From NCBI RefSeq assembly GCF_000224145.3, contig NC_020178.2, positions 1,662,100-1,726,099 on the forward strand: a stretch of 64,000 nucleotides of DNA, in the 5' to 3' direction. The DNA is from Ciona intestinalis. Lineage: Eukaryota > Chordata > Ascidiacea > Phlebobranchia > Cionidae. Of the stretch, positions 52,553 through 61,812 are shown piece after piece. The position numbers and the translations under genes were made by a program. Position 1 is the stretch's first letter, and each line of letters opens with the position of its first letter. The notes below the pieces were generated by a model that did no database searches, was not told the DNA's origin, and worked only from the letters and a program-made list of their open reading frames with translations.

Positions 52553-52805
52553 GACGCTGCTTATAAAAATTACGAAATAAATATCTACGTTGATCTGCGC
52601 TAAACAACGCTGGGCGTAGATATTTCTTTGTTCGTTCATTTAAGCGGCGTTTATACTACAGCATAGCTCGCTTAAGTGTAAAAAGAACAAACAAAGAAAT
52701 ATCTACACCCAGCGTTGTTCAGCGTAGGTATTTCTTTGTAAGATTTTTTTTAGATGGCGTTTACACTACAGCGTAGCTCGCCTCAAAACAAACGTTATAA
52801 GCAGC
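52553..52805. mobile_element. foldback-type element
   Basis: GCTGCTTATAA at the left and TTATAAGCAGC at the right are inverted ends. Inside, AACGCTGGGCGTAGATATTT and its inverted match AAATATCTACACCCAGCGTT flank CAGCATAGCTCGCTTAAGTG, so much of the element can fold on itself. Confidence 0.65.
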
Positions 52806-53416
52806 ACAACAAGCCAATCGTTGTTTAGTCTTGCTGTATTTCATTCAATATAACGACAGATTAAACTTATTATCTTATCACCAATTCCACACAAGTTGTA
52901 AAATATAATTTCGAATTCAAGTTTTTGCCGCTAATCCGGTACGCTTTAACCAAGCCGGATAGACCGTAATTATAGCGGTTAATTCGGCAAGCCGAAAAGA
53001 CCGCATTCTTGCTCGATCGTCGTGACGTAGACCGGTAATAACATATCGGGTCTCCGGTTCCGTCTGTTTCTTTAAAATTTGTCGACCTTTTCGTGTTTTT
53101 AATTTTTTAATTCTTCACCGAGACATTCCTGCTTACCGGTCACTTCCACCTGTCAATCAAACAACCACCTTGAAGCCACGCCCACTTTTACACCTGTTAC
53201 AAACGGTGAGTTAAACTAATTACATTCCGACACGGTTTGGGCCAAAAATCACGAAAAACATATTTTAATGGCGACCTGCTGGTTTAATTGTTACGTAGGT
53301 GTTGCCAGTGTGACGTTTAAATATAACTTGTGATGTATTTCCTGTTGAAAAATACGGAATATTTTGGTAACCGGAGGTTAAGGGGTAAAATGGGAGCTAA
53401 ACCAGTTTACAGTTGA

Positions 53417-53605
53417 GTTCGAACGAACAACGCTGGGTGTAGATATCGCTTTGTTCTTTTTACACTGAGACGAGCTACGCTGCTGTAGTGTAAACACCAC
53501 TTAAAAGAACAATCAAAGAAATATCTACGCTGAGCTGCGCAAAACAACGCTGGGTGTAGATATTTCTTTGTTTGTTCTTTTTACAGCGATGCTATAATAA
53601 CGCGG
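53417..53605. mobile_element. related foldback-type element
   Basis: Contains ACAACGCTGGGTGTAGATAT twice and the inverted AAATATCTACGCTGAGC, with GAGCTACGCTGCTGTAGTGT between. Clearly related to the element 0.8 kb upstream. Confidence 0.6.
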
Positions 53606-53999
53606 TTTTATGTCTGTTTTTCCCAAAGCCTTAAATAGTTTTTGACCAAATTTAAAGCCTGGAAAATTGCTTCAAAATTTCAAACGGTCGCTTAAAATCG
53701 TCTGTATTGTCCTTTGCCATTTAAACTTGTAGAAAATTATAAAAACGGCCAATTTGGCTTAAATGTGGACATCGTTATTTGCGCTAACTTATCCCTGTAA
53801 TCCATATATTATCTATAATAGGGTTTTTCAACAATGTTAAATTGGGAGGAATTGTACTCGGGCCTTGTTGCGTAAAATGCGACCATTTATTGAGAAGTGT
53901 TGATATAATTGATACAGCATTATCATAGTTTGTTTAAACCAGATGTATGTATGTGAACATGTATACGTTTTTATTCGTATGTGTAGTACTGTGGCTGTG

Positions 54000-54360
54000 G
54001 GGTAAGATGGATACGTCATCAAGCATTGTGTTTGGTGGGGGAAGATCCGTTTCATTCTCTTTTTTCGTCCCATTTAGTTGTAAAAAAAGAACATTTAAAG
54101 AGTTATAAAACCGTATCCTTACGACTCCCATAGACCGTTGTTAATTGTTTGAAAGACGGATATTTAAATGTTATGTGCTAAAGCTGTCCCATCTTCCCCC
54201 ATCCTATTATCCCATATTTCCTAACCGTTTTTGAACTATAACAACGCTTTTTTAAAGTCGTGAGGATACGGTGTTACAATTCTATAAATATTCTTTGTTT
54301 ACTACCAAATGGGACGATACAAGATAATAGAAACATGTACCATCTTACCCCAACCTACTG
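54000..54360 (-). mobile_element. composite of two MITE-like copies
   Basis: A first-family element (about 54030-54210, GGTGGGGGAAGATCC to CATCTTCCCCCATCC) sits inside a second-family element whose ends are GCTGTGGGGTAAGATGGATA at 53995 and CATCTTACCCCAACCTACTG at about 54360. Confidence 0.65.
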
Positions 54361-54530
54361 AAACAGAACACCGGTGTTATAACGACTGTCATTACCCCGC
54401 TACGCAAGGATAAATAAGTTACATACGTGGTAAGTTGTAAGCGGGCACATAAGGTGTATGAAACAGAACACGTGTGTTATAACGACTGTCGTTCCCTGCC
54501 ACGTGAGAAAAAATAAGTTATATTCCTTTA
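54357..54530 (-). repeat. family B copies
   Basis: About 1.7 units on the minus strand. Further + strand copies lie at 54838-54945 and, as a fragment, 55005-55060. Confidence 0.8.
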
Positions 54531-55602
54531 ATAAGCCTGTTTTTTACTTCTTTCTTAAAAACATATTTTCTTGAAAATTGTCTCTCTTATAAGTTAAGGA
54601 AGATTGTATGCGAAATAATTGGAGCGTCTGTGACGAGACAATGGCAATTATCACGCGACAATCTAGTGGTTTATTAATTTAATTGCTTAAGGTTAAGTGT
54701 GTCGATTGTTAATTGTGACGTAACTATCGCTCGTACCGATCGCGCGATGATTTTAAGTATAAATTAATTATGTAAGAATTTGTGAATTAATTTGGCGTTC
54801 CAGAGACATTTTAGTAACACGGGGGCTTTGTTTATTGAATTAATGTAACTTATTTATCCTCGCATGGCAAGGCAACAACAGTTCTTATAACACAGGTGTT
54901 CAGTTTCGTATGCCTCGTGCCCGCTTATGACTTACCACGCGTATGTAATTTTCGTGGTTGTTTTGTTTTTTCATTATTTCAATGTATGGATAGAAGACGA
55001 ATATGACTTGTTTATCCTGGCATGGTGGGGCAATGACAGCAAACGTTTATTACTTGGTGTCGTGTTTTGGACGCCCACTGGGTTAAAAAACGCCCTAGCC
55101 ACTGTGTCATGGCGGCGCATTTCCACTAAATAAATGAAAATTAACACAAGATGTTAAAATAATATTATGATAGTTGTCACTCCCATGCCCATAGTCGAAC
55201 TGTAGCTTGGTAAATGGCCGAAGAAGGGTGTATGTGTTATTTAGTGTAAGTTCTGGTGCTCCGTCTAGCGGCAATGTAAATCTGAAGCGGCCCGTCGTTG
55301 TATCACGTCACATAACTTCTATTGTCCCAATTATTAACCTTAATACTTGACGTCGCGCGCTAACTTTTCTAAATATTATCATTAGGAAAATTTATTTTTC
55401 CTGTTTTACAACAAATTTTATTCAATTTTGTAACTTATTTTTAAAACGCTCCCCAATTAGTTTCAGTGTACACCGTGTCTAGATTAATTATTTTAAGGGG
55501 ATTCCCCTGTGGGAAATAATAACTTGTGTTTTGTTTGTTATATATTGTAGTTTTAAATCAGCGATTTTTTGTTGTATTTCAGCATTTTTTTGCAGCTTAA
55601 AT

Positions 55603-57210
55603 ATGGAAGACGTTTTAACCAAGAAATCGCTGTATTTACAAATTTTATCTGAAGTTTTCAATCGAATAATTACGGATTCTGTTGAGTATAAAGCAACTAA
55701 AACAAAGATACAATTCTCACCTTTGAAAATCGCCAATAAAAGAGTTTTGGGCGATTTTATTTTACCTAAAAGACTGTATGATGTTCTATGCCTAATGCTA
55801 GGCGACCAAGACGACCCTAAAGTCGAGGTTCTCCTGCAAAAGTTTGTGGCAGAGTCTAAAGACCTGCCTGTAGAAGTAAGTGGATATAAAGCAACCAAAA
55901 GTGGGATTGTATTTCAGCTTAACCGCGCTGTTCTTGCTCGTAAAGTCGTGACAACAATTCTACAAAAAGCAGAGGATATAAAAAAGCTGGAAAATCAAGT
56001 TTTACCAGAGTGTAGGAGAAATGATGTTGTTTTGTGCTGTGTTGATGATAATGTTTCTACTGCTAGAACTCTCACCTACATAGCACCATATATGAATGCA
56101 GGAAGCAAGGAAACTGAGTTGGTTTTTGTATCTAAAAATCCAGAAGCAAAATTCGAAACATTACTTCAAAACACAACATATACTCAAGATTCTAAAGAGA
56201 GTTATAATACGAATAAAATATTGACGTTTTTATCAGGAGTTACTGAGGAAAATCGTATCAATTTTGATTCAAATGCTGACATTTGTAGTCATACACTTTT
56301 CACCAGTTTCTACAAAAAAGTTTTCAACTCAAAAATCTTTCTCAACGAATCCGTGCTGAGGTGTTTAGCTTTATTGGATGAAAGGTTTAAAAACGGTGAA
56401 AATAAGTTTCAAATAGTTTGTATTTGCTGTCAAAGTGACAATTTTTTCATGTGGCAACTTTTAACTCTGTTTTTAATCTATCTTCACTTTAAAACTTCCA
56501 AAAATGAAAATTGCTCTATTTTTGAAAAATTTTCAAATTTGAACATTGAAATGATTTCTCATGGTCCAGTTAACTTTAAAGGGGTCAATACACTGACTTC
56601 TTTGGAGCAAAAGTACCAGGAAAGTATCTCTGATAGTTTTGTGTCAAAGTATGGTGATACTGGTGATTGGGGGCCGTTAGTTCCCATAATATCTAAATCG
56701 GTGTTGAAGTTAGATGTGCTTGGTTGTTCAGTACCTTCCAGTGTTGCCTTAGATGCCAACAACTCCAGTGTTGAGTCAAGGTTTGTGATGTATAATTATT
56801 CTCGACTGGCAACACTGCTCCAAAAATATGAAGCAGAAGTTGAGAACGGAAAATACCCAAAACTACCTCGCATCACTGAAATAGACTTCACGTTGTTAGA
56901 CGAAAACGAAGAACATACAATTGTCGACTATCTGTGGAAGTTTGACGATATTTTAGATGATTTCTATGCCTGTTTTGACGAAAACTCACAATTGATTTCA
57001 TCAAATTTCAAACCTCATTTAGTAGTCGCATATTTGAGACAATTTTGTAAAGTTTTGAGTTCTTTTTACAGTCGGTATCACGTTTTGGGTCGGAACTTGT
57101 CGCATTTGTTACCAATAATGCATGTGAGAATATATCTCATTAAAGCTGTAAAAATTGTTTTGTTAAAACTTTTTAAAATCCTTAACATTGAACCATTAGA
57201 ACAAATGTAG
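55603..57210 (+). CDS. DALRD3: DALR anticodon-binding domain protein 3
   Basis: In vertebrates DALRD3 binds arginine tRNAs and helps METTL2 make 3-methylcytidine at position 32. The single exon encodes 535 residues (human about 543). The first 400 residues are a poorly conserved region with no synthetase HIGH or KMSK signature. The C-terminal 130 residues are a DALR domain like that of arginyl-tRNA synthetase: YNYSRLATLL, a KFDDIL-type helix, and the end HVRIYLIKAVKIVL then LNIEPLEQM. An upstream in-frame ATG at 55531 exists, but the start at 55603 follows TTTCAG and TGCAG acceptors by 20 and 7 bases, which suggests a trans-spliced leader. A gene without introns is unusual beside its neighbours. 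The codon use is AT-rich like theirs. Confidence 0.85.
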   Translation: MEDVLTKKSLYLQILSEVFNRIITDSVEYKATKTKIQFSPLKIANKRVLGDFILPKRLYDVLCLMLGDQDDPKVEVLLQKFVAESKDLPVEVSGYKATKSGIVFQLNRAVLARKVVTTILQKAEDIKKLENQVLPECRRNDVVLCCVDDNVSTARTLTYIAPYMNAGSKETELVFVSKNPEAKFETLLQNTTYTQDSKESYNTNKILTFLSGVTEENRINFDSNADICSHTLFTSFYKKVFNSKIFLNESVLRCLALLDERFKNGENKFQIVCICCQSDNFFMWQLLTLFLIYLHFKTSKNENCSIFEKFSNLNIEMISHGPVNFKGVNTLTSLEQKYQESISDSFVSKYGDTGDWGPLVPIISKSVLKLDVLGCSVPSSVALDANNSSVESRFVMYNYSRLATLLQKYEAEVENGKYPKLPRITEIDFTLLDENEEHTIVDYLWKFDDILDDFYACFDENSQLISSNFKPHLVVAYLRQFCKVLSSFYSRYHVLGRNLSHLLPIMHVRIYLIKAVKIVLLKLFKILNIEPLEQM

Positions 57211-57707
57211 CTCAGTAGCTGTTTCAGAGCATAATGTTTTATTTTGAGTTTATGATCTGAATTTTTTTTACTTCGAAAATGTCCTACATTTTTATGAAAT
57301 GACTATTGTATAGGGGTTAGGATGAGAAAAGAACAGTCTGTAATATGAACATAAAGTTTGTTGCCATCAACTTACATTTGGAGCTTGTATTGTTTTTTTT
57401 TTCTTCATAAAATGACTATTCTATATGGGTGAGGTGCTACAGGGCTTAGTGGTCTGGGGCAGTGTTGTACCTTTACCTCATATAAATTGACTAGACTGTT
57501 AGATTATTGACTAGTGTATTTGGACAAATTAAGAGAAATTGTGTTGATTATTGTCAGAAACTCACTTGGAGTTTGTATTGTATGAATATTTAATGTAATG
57601 TACAATTGTATTTATTTACAATTGACATCATGTATTACATAATGCTGTATTATGTAGGTGGGGATACCTTAGGTACAATATGGGATATTTGTTGTAATTA
57701 AAGATTA
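57211..57707 (+). other. DALRD3-FEX spacer
   Basis: About 500 bases holding the DALRD3 3' UTR. Includes a family D-like scrap (TATATGGGTGAGGTGCTACAG, here 57420-57441) and an ATTAAA just before the FEX start. No promoter element was recognised. Confidence 0.4.
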
Positions 57708-60142
57708 ATGAGTAATTCAAAAGTTCTCCCACATACAAATGCATTGAACGTAGAAAATGCTGACATCAGCGAAATTGATGAATCTTCTCTGATCAACTAT
57801 GGTGATAATAATGAACAAACTGACACAACCCGAACCCGAAGTAAGTTAGTTTTAGCATAGGCACCAAACTTTTGATAAAGCAGGGGGGACAGTTTACCCC
57901 TATAATCACCTAATAAAATTATTTTATAAGTTCGTTAACTAATTAAACATTTTATATTTTTTCATAGACACTCAACCACAGGTTAAAAACCACTTCATAA
58001 TCAACCAAACAATCCTGTTCGTTTATATTTCATTCTTCTCAATAATTGGATGTTTTTTACGGATTGGAATCGACCTCGTGTTCAGCGCCGAGCTCGCTCA
58101 CATTGAATCTTCAACCCAAATTATTGTACAGTCGTATTTCTCCAACATTTTTGGTTGTTTTCTACTTGGATTTATTCATAGATTGAATTTAAAGCCTGGA
58201 CCCCTTGTGACTGGGCTTACCACAGGTGTGATTCTTAGTTTTGTTGGAAAATAATTTACAATCGGTGCTGTGGGGTATGGGAGTACTGGCTTCTTAAGTG
58301 TAGGGTACTGAGTTCAAATCTCGGTGTTGCTACCATTTTTGGTATAAACAAGACACCTTATGTATTATTGTAATTGCTTCTACAATAATTGTAAATATTA
58401 CCTTTGTGACTTACCACAGGTGTAAGTGTTAGTTTTGTTGAAAATAATTCATGTCTGGCTGGCTAGGATTATTACCTTTTATCTAAACAATAAACATGAT
58501 ATTAAATACAAGGGTGCGGACTTATTAATAGCATAGTTATAGCCTTATAGGCACTTGCCTTTTCACCAGAAGGTACTGGGTTTGAAACTTGATGCAGCCG
58601 CTATTGTTATCGCCTTTTTAACAAAAAAATGAATGAAAATATATTATTGTTTATGTTTTATTTACACCATAACTAGCTAAAATTTAAACATCTATATATT
58701 ACTTTACTTGATTTTAATTTAAGTATATTTCCACAAGGTTTGTGCGGATGCTTGACAACTTATTCAAAATGGAATCAACAAATAAGTTTGTTGCTTGTTG
58801 GCATGGTAACAACCACCAGCCAATCACAGCTCTCTGCTATTTGCGTGATCACAATAGGCATGCTCACGTACTCCTGCTCGTATATCACAGGAGAAGATTT
58901 TTCACGCTGGGTTGTTTCACGAAATGTCATAAAACGTGGGTTAAAATAATATTTATTTTTAACATGTTTTTATTTATCTTTTTGAAAAGATAGTGATAGA
59001 AAAATTTATTTAAAACAACAAAGAGAATGAATTAGCAACAATCAATAGTCGTCAAAATACGCTCTGGATAAAAAGTGTGGAAACAGCATCTGTTAAAAAG
59101 CGTGGCTGTTAAACACAAATATTTTGCCATTCAGTATTCTGCTTTTTGCAATTCTTATAAATAAGTTTATGACACTGCCTGCATAGTATGTGTTCTAATG
59201 CATTATATGAATGTGTTCTATTTAAATTTCACATAAATTTAAATCATTTAAATATATTGACAGGTCAATTATCAAAGAAAGCATCAACAATATGTCATTG
59301 TTGCATCACAATGTCTCTTGTTATCATCATAACTGTTCTGCTGGCATTAATATTTATCTACCAATCTAAGTCCTATGTTATACTCACTCTATGTTTAAGT
59401 GGCTTGCTAGCACCTCTAGGGGCAAGCATGAGATATGTGATATCTATGGTCACACCTAAATTTGACTTCAAGAGAAAAGTCGTCGTTTTGAATCGACTTC
59501 CCACTGGGACATTGCTGGCAAATGTATTAGGTGAGATGTGAATAATAATAAGGTCAACAAAATGTTTACGAGTCTGTAAGTTGTCAGCCATGAATGAAAA
59601 ACAAGTCATCTTAGTGGTAACTCGTAAGCGGGCAAGAAGTGTATGAAACAGAACACACATGTTATAACGGCTGTCGTTGCCCCCCATGCGAGGATAAATA
59701 AGTTACATGCGTGGTAACTCGTAAGCGGGCACGAGGTGTATGAAACAGAGCACCGTTTAATATAACGATTGTTGTTGCTTCATCTATACAGTTTTATATT
59801 GTCATATTTTCCCTAGGTTCAATTGCTATTGCAGTGTGTTATGTTATAAAGTTACATACACACAACACAACTACAATGGTTTACTTGGATGGGATACAAA
59901 CTGGATTTCTTGCATGTTTAACTACAGTCTCATCCTTTATTGGGGAGGTTATACAACTGAGGAGAAATAAACCTGGCAACACTGGTCAAGAATCTGGCAA
60001 CACTGCTAGCTATGCTTATGTTGTAATTACAATTACACTGTGTTTGTTTTGTGGTAGCATGGTTAATTTGACCAGTGTTAATGCTTATCATGAATTAGGT
60101 TTATTGAGTGATTTAGCAAATATGACTAACACAGGGTTATAG
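57708..60142 (+). CDS. two-domain fluoride exporter (FEX/CrcB)
   Basis: Membrane channel that expels fluoride. Five exons, 57708-57840, 57968-58225, 58738-58935, 59264-59530 and 59817-60142, join in phase to 393 residues. Two homologous Fluc halves are visible. Half 1: Arg 76 (CFLRIG), Asn 104 (NIFGCFLLG), then TTGLCGCLTTYSKW at 129-142. Half 2: Arg 253 (GASMRYVIS), Asn 283 (GTLLANVLG), then GFLACLTTVSSF at 315-326. A linking hydrophobic helix lies between (about 213-229), matching the fused inverted layout of yeast and plant FEX. The first 50 residues are hydrophilic and cytosolic-like. Exon 3 uses the donor GTGGGT; without splicing the frame stops 12 bases on. The spliced introns argue against contamination. 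The assignment is from motif order and hydrophobicity. Confidence 0.86.
58255..58400 (+). mobile_element. SINE-like element in FEX intron 2
   Basis: GTGCTGTGGGGTATGGGAGT, ACTGAGTTCAAATCTCGGTG, GTTGCTACCATT and ACAAGACACCTT. A second SINE-like head is at about 58530-58610 in the same intron (AAGGTACTGGGTTTGAAACT). Confidence 0.55.
59600..59775 (-). repeat. family B copies in FEX intron 4
   Basis: About 1.7 units (GGTAACTCGTAAGCGGGCAA, GAACACACATGTTATAACGG, CATGCGAGGATAAATAAG). Confidence 0.85.
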
Positions 60143-60593
60143 CTACGAGAATAAGCAAGAAAAATGCCTTTATTTCATTAGTAGGTGCCCTGTACACCTT
60201 ATGCTCATTGTCAAAGTAGGATACTTTCATGTTTATCTTCGGGATAGGAAACCAAGGGGTTTAATACGCAGTGGTGTATGATACCACCTTATACAACATA
60301 ACTTTTTTGCTGTGCTATCAGGTAGATTATTTTGTTTGGGTTGTTTAGGGCATTATTTATGTAATACATCAAGGTTGTAATAGATTAAACCTTGCCTATT
60401 TATTGCAACCTTTTTACTGCTGCTCTGTTTAAACTTATCTTGCCTTTACTAAACACTCGCTTAATGCACATTTTTCCGTTATACACAATTTCTATTACTT
60501 GTTATTAACGTTACACAGACTCCTAGTTGTTGTTCATTGTTTTCTTCAGCGTTGCATTTTGTGATTATTTTGAAATAAACAACTTTTGTTCAA

Positions 60594-60599
60594 AATAAA
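60594..60599 (+). terminator. candidate poly(A) signal of FEX
   Basis: AATAAA at 60594-60599, with another at 60574-60579, about 450 bases after the FEX stop. Confidence 0.35.
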
Positions 60600-61344
60600 T
60601 TGATTTCTAAACATTTAAAACATTGTTGATGATGTTTTAATCAATTTGTTATTGGAAAAATAATTTTGTATTGTTATTATTGATGAAGAATTTAGGTAGT
60701 CATATTTAAAACAGACCTATTGAAAATAAAAGGTACACTATGGGTCATGTGCGGAATTCTTTATTTTTCAGATGAAACTTTAGTAGTACAGCATTTTAAT
60801 ATTGTTTTGAAACTAGTAATTAAAGTTGAATTTTGTATTCATTATTGTTTATGTTTGTATTATTGCCATAAATTACCAATGTAGGGTTATAATATATGAG
60901 TTATGGCCAGATGCTGAAATGCATTTTATTTGGGGTAAATTGACACCGCTGGTTAAAAACATTCTCGAAAAAATGGTACATATTTAAAATAAAAGTAATT
61001 TTATTTGTTAAATTACGTTGCTGACCCGATAAATCGCCCCTTTAAAATTCAATATAAATGTCCCCAAAAGTTAAAAATAAACGCCCAAAAAATCCCGCTT
61101 ATTTGGCGAATCAGTGGAGCGTGACGCGATGACGTAATAGGGAATTTGTGTGAATAACAGTTTCGATGCCAGAGATTTTACGTCAGAGTGAAGTCCTGTA
61201 TGTTATTAATCTGCTTTGCGTGTAGCTTCAGTAAGGTAAATTTCAGAATTTTCAGACGGAACACTTCGAAATTTCGTAAAAAATAATACTGCTTTTGTCG
61301 TATGTTTTGTGAAGAATTTTCCGGTACATAGCAGAATAGGCTGG

Positions 61345-61445
61345 TGGAAAGTGTTAGTGGTTGGTGGTTAGTGGGTTAGGTGTTGATGGTTAGGGGGTTA
61401 GTGGTTACAGGGGTTAGTTGTTAGTGGTTATAGGGGTTAGTTAGC
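61345..61445 (+). repeat. degenerate GGTTAGTG simple repeat
   Basis: About 100 bases made of GTTAGTGG, GGGTTAG and GGGGTTAG words (for example GGTTAGGGGGTTAGTGG). It resembles telomeric TTAGGG repeats but is irregular. Confidence 0.7.
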
Positions 61446-61812
61446 AAATAGGGTGGGGGGGGAGACTCTTCACTAGCACGTAGCACCGTTTTATGTTTAT
61501 TATTGTGGTCAAATATCATTTTGTATCCAAAAACATACTGTCTAAAGGGATTTATGTGATACAAGATTTATCTTTTTAACTTTAGAATATATTTTAGCAA
61601 AAAATAACATAAATTCTATAATTTTTTTACATATTATACCTTTAACTAGTTTTTTCTAACCCTATATTTCTGTGTTGTGTTGTATGTAATAGATGTTGTG
61701 TATATAAGCAAGTAAGCAACACTGCCTTAACTTTATATTGAACTTTACTGTGGATTATATTCTGTTCGCTTTTAAGTGGAGTATAAATAAATAGAGTTGT
61801 AAGAACTTGAAT

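Larger units (their letters stand above)
43985..55582. other. 11.6-kb region without a recognised gene
   Basis: Upstream of the Sp gene and of DALRD3, which diverge from it. It holds family C and B repeats, six MITE-like copies and foldback elements, all listed separately. Open frames are short, lack family matches and mostly fall in repeats or skewed composition. A GA-rich tract lies at 48265-48345. A GC-richer block at 52100-52400 has no recognised product. Promoters for both flanking genes must lie in or near this stretch. Confidence 0.45.
60143..61812. other. intergenic, FEX to F-BAR gene
   Basis: Holds the FEX 3' UTR, a family C-related fragment at 60185-60300 and a degenerate GGTTAG repeat at 61345-61445. 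GC content is highest around 61100-61260, a likely promoter area for the next gene. Confidence 0.4.
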
